The notes under the pieces are model-generated. The model searched no databases, was not told the origin of the DNA, and saw only the letters and a list, made by a program, of their open reading frames with translations. Both the position numbers and the translations under genes were made by a program. A stretch of DNA of 34,281 nucleotides, taken from assembly GCF_016908555.1 (NCBI RefSeq), contig NZ_JAFBEE010000026.1, positions 1 through 34,281 on the forward strand, read 5' to 3'. Below, in pieces: positions 1 to 8,588 of the stretch (the stretch's first letter is position 1; each line of letters starts with the position of its first letter). This DNA is from Alkaliphilus hydrothermalis. Lineage in GTDB: Bacteria; Bacillota; Clostridia; Peptostreptococcales; Natronincolaceae.

Positions 1-1200
1 TTTTAGTAAGTTAAAACATTAAGGCGGTGAAACTGGAAAAATCTCAGGAAAATTATTTGCCAAAATTTCGCCAAAAACACTTGCCAGTTACAACATCGTT
101 TTGACTGCAACTATTCCTATCTTTGTGACAGTGCTAACTGCCGTAATAGGTATTGTAGATTTTGTTCTAAATGCTCTGACGTATGTGCTGATTACAAAGA
201 ATATAATTGTCCATTGTCTTTAAAGCCACCTTATGTCTGTAATGGATGTGATAAGCTTAGAAGCTGCACTCTCACTAAATCTCTCTATAGTGCTTCTGCT
301 GCTCAGAAACAATATGAACTGTGTCGTTCTGAGTCCCGTAGTGGAATTAATATTTCAGAAGAAGAAGTTTTTCGTCTTGATCATTTCATCAGTCCTCTTA
401 TCGAAAAAGGTCAGTCTATCCATCATATCTGCACTACTCACAGAGATTCTATTATGCACAGCGAAAAATCTATTTACAATTACATTGACTACAACCTTTT
501 TTCTGCTAGAAATATCGATCTTCCTAGGAAAGTCAGATATCGTCCTAGAAAGAAATCTTCCCAGCATTTTAAGGTTGATCGATCTTGCAGGATTGGCCGT
601 ACTTATGAAGATTTTTTGAACTTTATTAAAGAGCACCCTGATACTCCCATTGTACAAATGGATAGTGTTGAGGGTACAAAGGGTGGTAAGGTACTCCTAA
701 CTATCCACTTTACAAGTTCACAGTATATGCTTGCTTTTATTCGAGATTCCAATACTTCTCGCTCTGTCATTGATATCTTCGAAAATCTTTACTGGGAGCT
801 TAATCCTGATATTTTTTCTGAGCTTTTCCCAGTAATCCTCACTGATAATGGTAGTGAATTTTCAAATCCCTTAGCTATAGAGTTTGATAAAGCGGGTAAT
901 CGTAGAACATATATATTTTACTGTAATCCATCTGCCCCTTACGAAAAAGGTTCTGCTGAGAACAATCATGAGTTTATTCGTAGGATTGTTCCAAAGGGTC
1001 ATAGTTTTAATTCTTATCTACAGGAAGATATCTCATTGATGATGAGTCACATTAACTCGTATGGGAGAAAGAAGCTAAATGACCGGTCACCACACTCAGT
1101 ATTCAACTTCCTCCATGGAGCTGACACTCTAGAGAAGCTAAATGCAAAATTAATTCCTGCAAAGGATATAGTCTTAAACACTAAGCTACTTAAAAAGTAA
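1..1200 (+). pseudogene. IS30-family transposase, N-terminus frameshifted and cut by window edge
   Basis: A DDE transposase of the IS30 family that would move its own insertion sequence. The open frame runs without a stop from position 31 to the TAA at 1198-1200. It contains a Cys-rich N-terminal segment with many CxxC-like pairs (about 105-290) and then an intact catalytic triad: Asp in QMDSVEG (near 661), Asp in LTDNGSEF (near 842) and Glu in GSAENNHEF (near 958). No ATG opens this frame. Upstream, fragments resembling the family's helix-turn-helix lie in other frames (NIKA at 15-26, GETGK at 26-40), suggesting one or two small indels. A TTG at 214 is the only obvious in-frame start and would remove the DNA-binding region. 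I therefore read it as a decayed copy. The strand is opposite to the neighbouring transposon genes. The family call is secure; pseudogene status is an inference from the frames. Confidence 0.65.
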
Positions 1201-1564
1201 TCTATATAGATAGGTATTACTTTGGGGTATAAACTGCCATGTCTAACAATAGATACAAGGGTGGAACTTACCTTTGCAAAAAAACGGTTAATTTCCAACC
1301 TCTATTTTGCCTGCCCAAAATATAAATAATTTTGCCTACTTTACCCATAATTATACCAAATTTATCTTATATTATTTAGAAATAAACTGTTTTCTGCTTA
1401 AAAAATCTTAGAAACATTTGTTCCGATGGACTTTACTTGTACAAAGTGGAAGTTACTTTTTCATTTCACCTATTTTCACAATTCATTATTCCCATACTTA
1501 ACATTTTACTATAATCCACTAGCTAATAATAGTAGCTTAAAAGGAATTTTATAATATTTATTTG
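1201..1564. other. AT-rich IS flank with duplicated IS30-like end
   Basis: No gene is visible here. The segment begins with the 3' flank of the IS30 copy. Two similar 24-25 bp stretches, at 1254-1278 and 1440-1463, share the core GTGGAAsTTAC with about 19 of 25 bases matching, in the same orientation. They look like two copies of one IS end, as if a second element was partly deleted here. The remainder is very AT-rich. No terminal TGT with TnsB-type repeats could be recognised. Confidence 0.4.
1254..1463 (+). repeat. Imperfect direct repeat pair, probable IS30 end sequences
   Basis: The copies lie at 1254-1278 and 1440-1463. Both start TACAA and continue with TGGAA, TTAC and a T-run followed by CA, and they differ at about six positions. 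The first sits about 55 bp after the transposase stop, where the right inverted repeat of the element is expected. The second has no transposase beside it, so it may be the scar of another copy. A match to the outer end of the IS left of the window would settle it. Confidence 0.4.
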
Positions 1565-3223
1565 CTACAAATTGAATGAATCCCCATTATCAAGCATTAA
1601 AATTTCCGATTCTTTTTTTATAATATTTTTATAGTCTATTTTATAATAGGGCATTATATGTATTAATTTTTTATTATTTGAATCGTAGTCTCCATTAGAT
1701 ACTAAGTTAATAAGTTCTATTTTTTCATTTATTGTTAATCCATTATATAGTTTTTTCCATTGTGCTGTGACTCCAATTTTTTCAAAATACATTCTGTAAG
1801 TCACTAGATCTTTAGGCATAGACAGAATTTCATAATATTCTTCAATATTTTTTCCAAAAGCCTTTTCAAAAAAAGATCTATCCCCACCAAATACACCCTT
1901 TGAGACATTTAGTATCGCTTTTATAATTTTTAAATAGTGTTTATTCCAATATACTCCTACATACGTACGACTTTTTTGATTTATTGCTTCATATTTCATA
2001 GGGAAAGAATAAATATGTTTGTTAAATTCCTCAGACAACTCAAGATTTTTTTCGAGCCGTTTATATAAATCTTCTGGCTTATCATTATAATTATAAAGTA
2101 TGTAGTTGGAAAACTCAGATGCATCATACTTATGCGCTAATGTTAAAGCTCTAGTGTATATATCTGTGAATGAAATATCGTCATAAGCTATTCTAAAAGG
2201 TCTAATTGGAAGTCTAGAAAGTATTTTCATTTTATCCTCAGTTAACTCTCTTGCATCTAGCCCCTGATTAAAATCAACATATCTTTGCACTGGTATTTTA
2301 TAAGAATATTTTTTTTCGATTTCCCTGATTTTATCATAATTATCTAAAATGCATTGAATTTCATCTTCATATATAGTCCCTATATCTGAAATTATATCTT
2401 TAATTATTTTTCTATTACTTTTTGACAATTTTTTTTCTTGAAGTTTATGTAAAAATAGACTAAATTCAGTCATTATATTTATTGGGCTACGACCTTCTTC
2501 TATATGCCTATAATACGCTTTCACCAACACATCTACTTTGAGAGGTTTAACATAGTTTGGTTCTTTAACAAATCCTAACTCATTCAAATCATTAACTATT
2601 TTCTCTAACTCTTCTTCTTTTAATCCCAGAATATTATTATCAAGTAACAATAAATTACGCTTATCACCATACTTATCTCTTATAGTAGATATTTGCGTTC
2701 TAATATCATTTGTAATATCTAATTTTCCTTCTAAAAATGGCACTGCACAAAAACTACACTTATTAACACATCCACGTGAAGTATATGCAAAAAAATTATC
2801 ACCTGCTGGGTACTTATATTGAATATCATTCAAGATATCATAATCTAGTGGTAGTTGATCGATATTAACATTATCATCAAAACCAATCATTTCTGAATAA
2901 GTTAGTCTTCCAACAAGAATATTTTGTAATCCAGTATCATTACTAAGATCTTTATATAAAATTGAAGCCATAATTCCTCCAACATAGATATTATCTAATG
3001 AAGTAACTTGAGATTTATAAAAATTTATTGTATCTACAACTTTCTTATAATCAAAAGTAAAAAGAGTAGTAATATATATTCTATCCCATATCCTTGAATT
3101 ATTAAGTTTTCCTTTATAAAAAAGCACATAATCTCCACGACTTTTATGATAACTACTAATTTTCATTAATCCCATAGGAGGATACTTATTTTTATAATCT
3201 GGTTCAACAAGTAAAATATGCAT
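1565..3223 (-). CDS. Radical SAM protein, transposon cargo
   Basis: A 552-residue radical SAM enzyme of unknown substrate. The N-terminus (residues 1-35, with EPDY, a YPPMGL-type motif and SSYH) resembles the start of cobalamin-binding-type radical SAM proteins. The [4Fe-4S]/SAM site is the CxxxCxxC at Cys152, Cys156 and Cys159, preceded by a TSRGC turn. A glycine-rich strand (LLLLDNNILG) and a later VDFNQGLD segment fit the partial TIM barrel. Between them is a long insertion with no domain I recognise. The C-terminal third is Lys/Tyr rich and also unassigned. The ATG is preceded by GGGG about 8 bases upstream. The gene lies 75 bp behind the ParB-like gene, probably in the same transcript. 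It could modify a nucleic acid, a peptide or a small molecule; nothing here decides which. The radical SAM call is secure and the role is unknown. Confidence 0.85.
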   Translation of the reverse strand: MHILLVEPDYKNKYPPMGLMKISSYHKSRGDYVLFYKGKLNNSRIWDRIYITTLFTFDYKKVVDTINFYKSQVTSLDNIYVGGIMASILYKDLSNDTGLQNILVGRLTYSEMIGFDDNVNIDQLPLDYDILNDIQYKYPAGDNFFAYTSRGCVNKCSFCAVPFLEGKLDITNDIRTQISTIRDKYGDKRNLLLLDNNILGLKEEELEKIVNDLNELGFVKEPNYVKPLKVDVLVKAYYRHIEEGRSPINIMTEFSLFLHKLQEKKLSKSNRKIIKDIISDIGTIYEDEIQCILDNYDKIREIEKKYSYKIPVQRYVDFNQGLDARELTEDKMKILSRLPIRPFRIAYDDISFTDIYTRALTLAHKYDASEFSNYILYNYNDKPEDLYKRLEKNLELSEEFNKHIYSFPMKYEAINQKSRTYVGVYWNKHYLKIIKAILNVSKGVFGGDRSFFEKAFGKNIEEYYEILSMPKDLVTYRMYFEKIGVTAQWKKLYNGLTINEKIELINLVSNGDYDSNNKKLIHIMPYYKIDYKNIIKKESEILMLDNGDSFNL

Positions 3224-3298
3224 ATTAAGCCCCTTTTCTAGTTATAAAATTATCTAGTCTTACTATATCATGGGCCAGTAGATACGTCAATTACTTGT

Positions 3299-4909
3299 CT
3301 AGATTTTTTCCCAAATACGCTTTAACAAAGGACTATAGTTATTATACATTGTTTTTAGCTCCATCTCCGTTGGATGATAATTGCTATTGTGAATTATCAC
3401 ATTCAGATTAGTTACAGAATTAATGTCAACTTTTTTATCTTTAGCTTTATAATTTTCTACAGATCTATATATAGCAGGTATTTCAGAAATCAATTGAGAT
3501 TTACCAATTTCATTTTCAAGTATATTAATAACTTTTGCCAGTTTTTGAAAAAGTGTGATTTGAGTGTTATGTGACCATTTACTATTTCTTTTGTCTAAAA
3601 AACACTCAACACTAAATTCAATCAAACTTCTAAATGCAATTGAAACAGTATTTGTATAAAGAATAACACTAACCATTTTTAATTCTTTATAAAGATCCAA
3701 TGTCCGCTGATTTTTTATTGGAATATCTTCATCTTTAGGAATAAGTGTTGTTCGTTCAGCTGTTGATTTTAAGTCACTTACATTACTATTTATCGATTTT
3801 TTTCCTTTATTATCATTGTGTAAATCATTATCTTTTTCATTTGTTTTTTTATTATCTTGACCAGTTTTATTTTTATCTTCTGATTTTTCATCATTATTGT
3901 GCAAGTCATTCTTAGAAGAAGGATCTTCCTTTTTTCTTACTTCTCCATTAGAGCTACTGGAATTTTGAGATTCTTTAGAAACATCTTTGTTTTCTTCATT
4001 ACTTCTTTTTATTCTGTCGTTTTTAATACCAGTAATTATAAATTGCTTTGCTTCAAAATTAAACTTAACAAGTGTCTCGTTTACTTTTTCCTTATTAGGT
4101 TTTTTCTCTACTGGAAAATTCTTAAGATATGCTTCACGTGTATCTTTCGTTTGTGCAATTAAATTTGCTTTTGTTTCATTAAGATCATAAACTAATTGGC
4201 TTAATCCTTTAATAACTTCACATTCTTCTAAATATAAAAGTATATTATTATCTTTATCAAAATCAATACCAAAAAAAGAAATATACTTTTTACTTATGAA
4301 TCGTTTTAGTTTAGAAAGCCACCCCTCTTCATCAAGTATATTTTTTACAGTGAGAGATGTATATTTTGAATAACGTAACATTTCTATTAATGCTAGTCTT
4401 TTTGAAGTTTCACCACTTTTGGAGTTATGTCTATCTTGTGCTTGAGGGTCCCACATTACTTGGCCAATTCCAGGTTTTGAAGTATGTAGTTTTTCAATCA
4501 AATAGTTGACATCTTCTTCTTTCTCGTATAATACACAGGTTATAGTTTTAATATTACATTGCAAATTTAATAGTTTCTTTTTCTTACTGCTTTCGATTTT
4601 CATACTATCTAGTTCTTTTTTGTATTGTGTCATAAGCTTTATACTAGAAATACGTCGATTACCGTCTATCACTAAAAAATGTCCCTCATTATCTGCTGCT
4701 GGAATTACAATTGGTAATTCATTTGGATTAAGACCATATGTAGCTATATCCTTTGCAATTCTATCAATATGTGTTTTTTTCATTGATGTAAGTTCTTCTA
4801 TAGCTGCAACTTCATCTGGCAGCTCCTCAGCATTTATAAATCTAGCATTATCAGGGTTTACATAAAGCTGCTCAATTTTAAATTCTCTGATTATAAAATT
4901 CGGTCCCAT
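3299..4909 (-). CDS. ParB/Srx-fold protein with possible HEPN-like C-terminal domain, transposon cargo
   Basis: This 536-residue protein has three parts. Residues about 5-135 form a ParB/sulfiredoxin-fold domain with the IDGNRR signature at 81-86, which in this fold binds or hydrolyses a nucleotide or DNA. A helical middle (about 150-295) follows. A low-complexity linker rich in Lys, Asn, Asp and Ser spans about 298-390. The C-terminal domain (about 400-536) is all-helical, with RSLIEF near 428 and an LNVIIHN motif near 508, reminiscent of HEPN-type domains; this assignment is tentative. The start has AAAGGTG 11 bases upstream. It is too unlike chromosomal ParB (no parA, no parS, different length) to be a partition protein. 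Fusions of ParB-like domains to effector-like domains are frequent in defence islands, so an antiphage role with the adjacent radical SAM enzyme is a reasonable guess, not a demonstrated one. Confidence 0.75.
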   Translation of the reverse strand: MGPNFIIREFKIEQLYVNPDNARFINAEELPDEVAAIEELTSMKKTHIDRIAKDIATYGLNPNELPIVIPAADNEGHFLVIDGNRRISSIKLMTQYKKELDSMKIESSKKKKLLNLQCNIKTITCVLYEKEEDVNYLIEKLHTSKPGIGQVMWDPQAQDRHNSKSGETSKRLALIEMLRYSKYTSLTVKNILDEEGWLSKLKRFISKKYISFFGIDFDKDNNILLYLEECEVIKGLSQLVYDLNETKANLIAQTKDTREAYLKNFPVEKKPNKEKVNETLVKFNFEAKQFIITGIKNDRIKRSNEENKDVSKESQNSSSSNGEVRKKEDPSSKNDLHNNDEKSEDKNKTGQDNKKTNEKDNDLHNDNKGKKSINSNVSDLKSTAERTTLIPKDEDIPIKNQRTLDLYKELKMVSVILYTNTVSIAFRSLIEFSVECFLDKRNSKWSHNTQITLFQKLAKVINILENEIGKSQLISEIPAIYRSVENYKAKDKKVDINSVTNLNVIIHNSNYHPTEMELKTMYNNYSPLLKRIWEKI

Positions 4910-5141
4910 TTATAAATCAACACCTTTAATAAATTTTTTAAATATATAACTAGTCCTTATTACAATTTAGTTTGTTACATAATTTTAGCTTGCAACAGCA
5001 TTACTTCATTTTCCACTTTAGTTAGCTAATCCCAATATTATTATACTACAAATCCTTTTCTTTTTCATCAGAATATTAGCTTTTAATAGCAATAACATCT
5101 TCATTCTATCTTACCTTGCTATCTTAAGTAAACACTTCACA
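4910..5141 (-). promoter_or_regulatory. Intergenic leader with possible promoter for the cargo genes
   Basis: No ORF is evident in this gap of about 230 bp between tnsE and the cargo. On the minus strand a TATAAT lies at 5045-5040, but no good -35 is visible at 17 bp. If it is used, the cargo genes would have their own promoter and a leader of about 125 nt. The gap is long compared with the overlapping tns genes, which favours separate transcription of the cargo. Confidence 0.3.
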
Positions 5142-6689
5142 TTAATGTACTTCCATTAATTTATTGTATATGTGCTCTGCTTTATTTATTAAGTTCTTGT
5201 TAGCAGCAACGTGTCTTATTCTATTAGCATTTACCCATATTTTCTGTAAACTACTTACTATTTTCATGTCCCAAGTTCCACTTTTATTAACCAATCCTAA
5301 TGTTACTGATAGATATACTTTATTCCAATCAATATTAGATCTTGAATATAACAGAAGCATTGATAATGATCTATTTTCTCTCTCTATCTCAATTAGACTA
5401 AAAATAGTATCATTCATAACTATCTTACCAACTATATACCTTCTTTTAGTTATTCCATCGCTAAGAAAGGCAAACTTCTTTCCTTTTTTCCCTTCTGGAA
5501 GAAAGTCTACAACGACTTCAACACTCCTTATATTAGATCTTTGTTGTAACAATCTTAATATCTCTATAAATTCTTCTAATTCTCCTTGTATATTAACATT
5601 GTCTATATTTTCATACTCTAATGCCCTAGCCGTATCCATTCCACCTGTATCGGCAGTTGTTCTTAGAGCTTCATTTTGCACTTCAAAGGTTTGTGTATTC
5701 TCATCTTCTGTATCTCTTATAAATACTTCACCTTTATTTATTTTATTTACTTTCACATCATTTCTATATGTATGTACTGTTTCCGTTGTATTAATGAAAT
5801 CTGATTCAATATTTTTAGCTCCATCTATTTTGGAATCTATAGTCTTATCATTTGTCTCCTTTAGTCTTTCATAATTCCTTAACTTAGGCGAATTTATTCT
5901 TTTTAATTGTTTATTGTACTTTGAGCTAATATATACTTCTTTAGCATTTATTATTTTATTTTTAAATTCCATTATTTCTAGCACTCTTACAACATTACCT
6001 TTTTTATTTATTCTAGCTCGTATCTTAAAGTCTTTAAATAAGAAACTGTACTTTAGATTTCCTTCACTCCATAAGCTTTGTCCTACCTTATTAAACATCC
6101 TTAATATATTTTCATTGGTAATCATCCAAGCTATATGTTTTACATATTCTCCCTTTAGCAGTTTTCTTTCATATCCATCAAAGAAATTAATATGCAAGTT
6201 ATTTTTATTGTCAATTTCATATACAAAATAGTTGCTTAGACTATCCAATTCAACTATTCTATTTAATAAAAATCTACTTCTACAAATTATAGATCGTATT
6301 ATTTCTATCGCAGGTATTCTATATTCTATTCCATTCCTGTATCCAACAAAAATATTTGTATTTATTTTCTTTTTCAAACCGTCAATCTCTACTTCTAAAA
6401 AAGCTTCAATCATATTAAACTTTATATTACTCAAATTAAGTTCTTGATTAGTAGCATCTTTCCTTTTTTGACTGCAATTTAGATTTCCATTCTGATAATA
6501 TGTTTCTAGCATTAGGAAATGAATGTCCGCCCAATCCATAGTTAGCTTTCGGAAAGAGGATTCTCCTTTAAAGTAAGCATCTAATACCCACTTATTAGAT
6601 AATTTATACGGATTATCTATCCAATAAAGCTTTGCTTTCTCGCCAGGCTTAAATGGCCAATTCTTAACAAAAACATTGTTTTCCCCCAT
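5142..6689 (-). CDS. tnsE: TnsE-like target selector of Tn7-type element
   Basis: A 515-residue protein in the tnsE position. In Tn7, TnsE directs insertion into replicating DNA, favouring mobile plasmids, by binding 3'-recessed ends and the sliding clamp. From memory of Tn7 TnsE (538 residues), two blocks match. One is an N-terminal half block, YRIPAIEIIRS followed by a segment with FLLNRIVELDSL (about 128-150). The other is a C-terminal domain (about 370-515) with RSVEVVVDFLPEGKKG and a strand pattern ending in SLIEIERE. Between them is a polar, low-conservation stretch (about 265-345). The gene begins 3 bases after the tnsD stop with no well-spaced ribosome site (GGGAGG is 15 bases away), so translation is probably coupled to tnsD. 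TnsE is weakly conserved, and the assignment rests on both position and these blocks. Confidence 0.78.
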   Translation of the reverse strand: MGENNVFVKNWPFKPGEKAKLYWIDNPYKLSNKWVLDAYFKGESSFRKLTMDWADIHFLMLETYYQNGNLNCSQKRKDATNQELNLSNIKFNMIEAFLEVEIDGLKKKINTNIFVGYRNGIEYRIPAIEIIRSIICRSRFLLNRIVELDSLSNYFVYEIDNKNNLHINFFDGYERKLLKGEYVKHIAWMITNENILRMFNKVGQSLWSEGNLKYSFLFKDFKIRARINKKGNVVRVLEIMEFKNKIINAKEVYISSKYNKQLKRINSPKLRNYERLKETNDKTIDSKIDGAKNIESDFINTTETVHTYRNDVKVNKINKGEVFIRDTEDENTQTFEVQNEALRTTADTGGMDTARALEYENIDNVNIQGELEEFIEILRLLQQRSNIRSVEVVVDFLPEGKKGKKFAFLSDGITKRRYIVGKIVMNDTIFSLIEIERENRSLSMLLLYSRSNIDWNKVYLSVTLGLVNKSGTWDMKIVSSLQKIWVNANRIRHVAANKNLINKAEHIYNKLMEVH

Positions 6690-6692
6690 TCT

Positions 6693-8585
6693 TTAATGCT
6701 TATACCTCCCATCTATATAATTTTCAATCTTTACTGATATATTGTTAAAATATTCTGTTCTAATTCCTGATTTTTTTTGAATCTCCCATAATTTTACTTG
6801 TTCTTCATTTTCTAGTTTTTCATCAACTATTATTTTTGTTCTTCTTAATTGAAAGACTTCTACGCTTTCAAGAATTTCTTCTAAATAAGCTTTTGATTTT
6901 GGAAGTTTATCTAAGTTTTTTTCAAGCATTGAGAGTAATCCTAATGATTTTCCTAAATTAGACATAGTGATCCTTATAGGTTTTTCTTTAGCTAGTAACT
7001 CTAGATATTCATTTTTAACTGCATTTAATACTTCTATATCCCTTTTACTCCAATCCACTCTTTCATTGCTTTTATTATCTATCTGTATTTTATTTAATTT
7101 TTTAGGAAGATTCTCTAAAAGCCATTCTCTATCATATTTATAAATATAACTATATTCTTTTTTACAAAGTTCTCTTATACTTGTTCTAGACAAATTCGGA
7201 TTATTAAAAATAAAATCTAATATAGTATTCTTATATATTTCTATATCTATATTGTGAGCATCATCTGGTTTAAAATTTTCTTTTACTCTATTCATTTTTG
7301 AATCTTTAAATCTATCTATCCCCAAGATCTTATCGTATTTCACAACTGTTTTAGGGTCACAATTCATTAATTTTGCTATATCTCTTATGCTATAGTCTTT
7401 TAAATTTAAGTATCTAATTAGCTTTTTTTCCCATACATGTCCAAAGTTTTTTATTCTGCCCATCATATATCTATCCTCACAATTAATATCAGGGCCTTTC
7501 CTTGAATAAATAAAGCCACAATCGCATGTAAATGTTCCAACAGGTTTTCTAGTTTCATAATCAGCTGTCATTTTTATGTTGTACACTATATCTTTTCTAT
7601 AATGATCTGCTACAGGATTTAAACATGGCCACGGAGACTTTCCGAACGGATTGTAATGATTATTATCTTTTTTAAAGAACTCTCTTATATCTGATGATAA
7701 AAAATTTATAAGTAATACATGTCTTATAGGATGAACTGTTCTATTTGAATTTCTTGTTATAACTTTAAGCCAATTATATTCATTATCTTTATCTATGCTG
7801 GATTCCATTATTTCTAAAAACTCTTCACCGTAAAAATTCATAAATTCTTCATATAATTCTCTCTGTTTTATATTTTTATTTATTGATAATAGCTCCTTTT
7901 TATCAAGAAGTTCCTTATATTTTTTTGTTATAATATCTTTATTGAATTCAAAAAGATCATTCTCTAATAAATAATAAGCCGCCTTAGAGACTTCTATCAG
8001 TCTTGAACTAGTTTTATCATTCTCATATTCTACATTAAAATCTAAATATCTTTCATCTAGCCTTATGAAGGATACTCTACTCGTATTTCTTTTATCTATC
8101 TCATATTTTTTTAATTTGGCTTCATTATGAGGACATACAAATACACCTTGTAATTGATGTTCTCTATGTATGTAAGCTTCTCCATAAGTTTCTATATCTC
8201 GCTTAGAACATATTGGACAATAGTATATCCCTTCTTTCTTGCATATACTCCCTGCCACCATCCCTATCTCTGTATATAAGCCTTTTCCATGCCCATATTT
8301 CATATCATTCAATAGTTCTTGCTTTCTATTCCTTGGTAAAAATGGTGCATAGAAAGGAAATATCGTATGTTTGCTAATAATATCTTCTGATGAATATTTT
8401 TTTCCTAAATTATTAGCTAAAATTTCTAGATGACTACTTAATTCTATACTTGGAATTACACTATCTTTTCCAAAAACTTCTCTCAAAGTATCTTTGAAGT
8501 CTATATTTCCAATATAATAGTGATATCTAGCAATTGTAGAATATAAGATTTCATCTTTATAAGGATCTGTAAAAAAAGTAAGCAT
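6693..8585 (-). CDS. tnsD: TnsD, TniQ-family attTn7 target selector
   Basis: TnsD binds the 3' end of glmS and recruits TnsC so the element inserts just downstream. This 630-residue protein opens with the TniQ domain. A first zinc site is formed by Cys123, Cys126, His140/His143, Cys151 and His153 (CPIC, HREH, CPH). A second Cys/His set follows at Cys321, His328, Cys354 and Cys356 (WPCLNPVADH and CDCGF). A helix-turn-helix of the resolvase/TnsD kind comes next (about 397-420, IRDIAKLMNCDPKTV). The C-terminal 200 residues are helical and presumably contribute to DNA binding. It is longer than the 508-residue Tn7 TnsD. The observed insertion next to glmS supports TnsD rather than another TniQ type. 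AAAGGTGG lies 8 bases before the ATG. The gap after tnsC is only 3 bases. Confidence 0.92.
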   Translation of the reverse strand: MLTFFTDPYKDEILYSTIARYHYYIGNIDFKDTLREVFGKDSVIPSIELSSHLEILANNLGKKYSSEDIISKHTIFPFYAPFLPRNRKQELLNDMKYGHGKGLYTEIGMVAGSICKKEGIYYCPICSKRDIETYGEAYIHREHQLQGVFVCPHNEAKLKKYEIDKRNTSRVSFIRLDERYLDFNVEYENDKTSSRLIEVSKAAYYLLENDLFEFNKDIITKKYKELLDKKELLSINKNIKQRELYEEFMNFYGEEFLEIMESSIDKDNEYNWLKVITRNSNRTVHPIRHVLLINFLSSDIREFFKKDNNHYNPFGKSPWPCLNPVADHYRKDIVYNIKMTADYETRKPVGTFTCDCGFIYSRKGPDINCEDRYMMGRIKNFGHVWEKKLIRYLNLKDYSIRDIAKLMNCDPKTVVKYDKILGIDRFKDSKMNRVKENFKPDDAHNIDIEIYKNTILDFIFNNPNLSRTSIRELCKKEYSYIYKYDREWLLENLPKKLNKIQIDNKSNERVDWSKRDIEVLNAVKNEYLELLAKEKPIRITMSNLGKSLGLLSMLEKNLDKLPKSKAYLEEILESVEVFQLRRTKIIVDEKLENEEQVKLWEIQKKSGIRTEYFNNISVKIENYIDGRYKH

Positions 8586-8588
8586 AAT

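Noticed and set aside
1383..1425. Possible left end of the Tn7-like element (TAAAC followed by TGTTTTCTGCTTAAAAAATC)
   Set aside because: The five preceding bases match the expected ATAAC at only three positions. The terminus differs from TGTAGTTA after TGT, and no 20-bp repeats follow.
3299..4909. Chromosome or plasmid partition ParB
   Set aside because: No ParA neighbour, no parS-like palindromes, a 536-residue length with a long linker, and a C-terminus unlike the ParB dimerisation domain.
5164..5874. Plus-strand 236-codon ORF opposite tnsE
   Set aside because: It is a hydrophobic-looking translation produced by the complement of an AT-rich gene, without a ribosome site. The opposite frame has TnsE-like blocks and fits the tns operon spacing.
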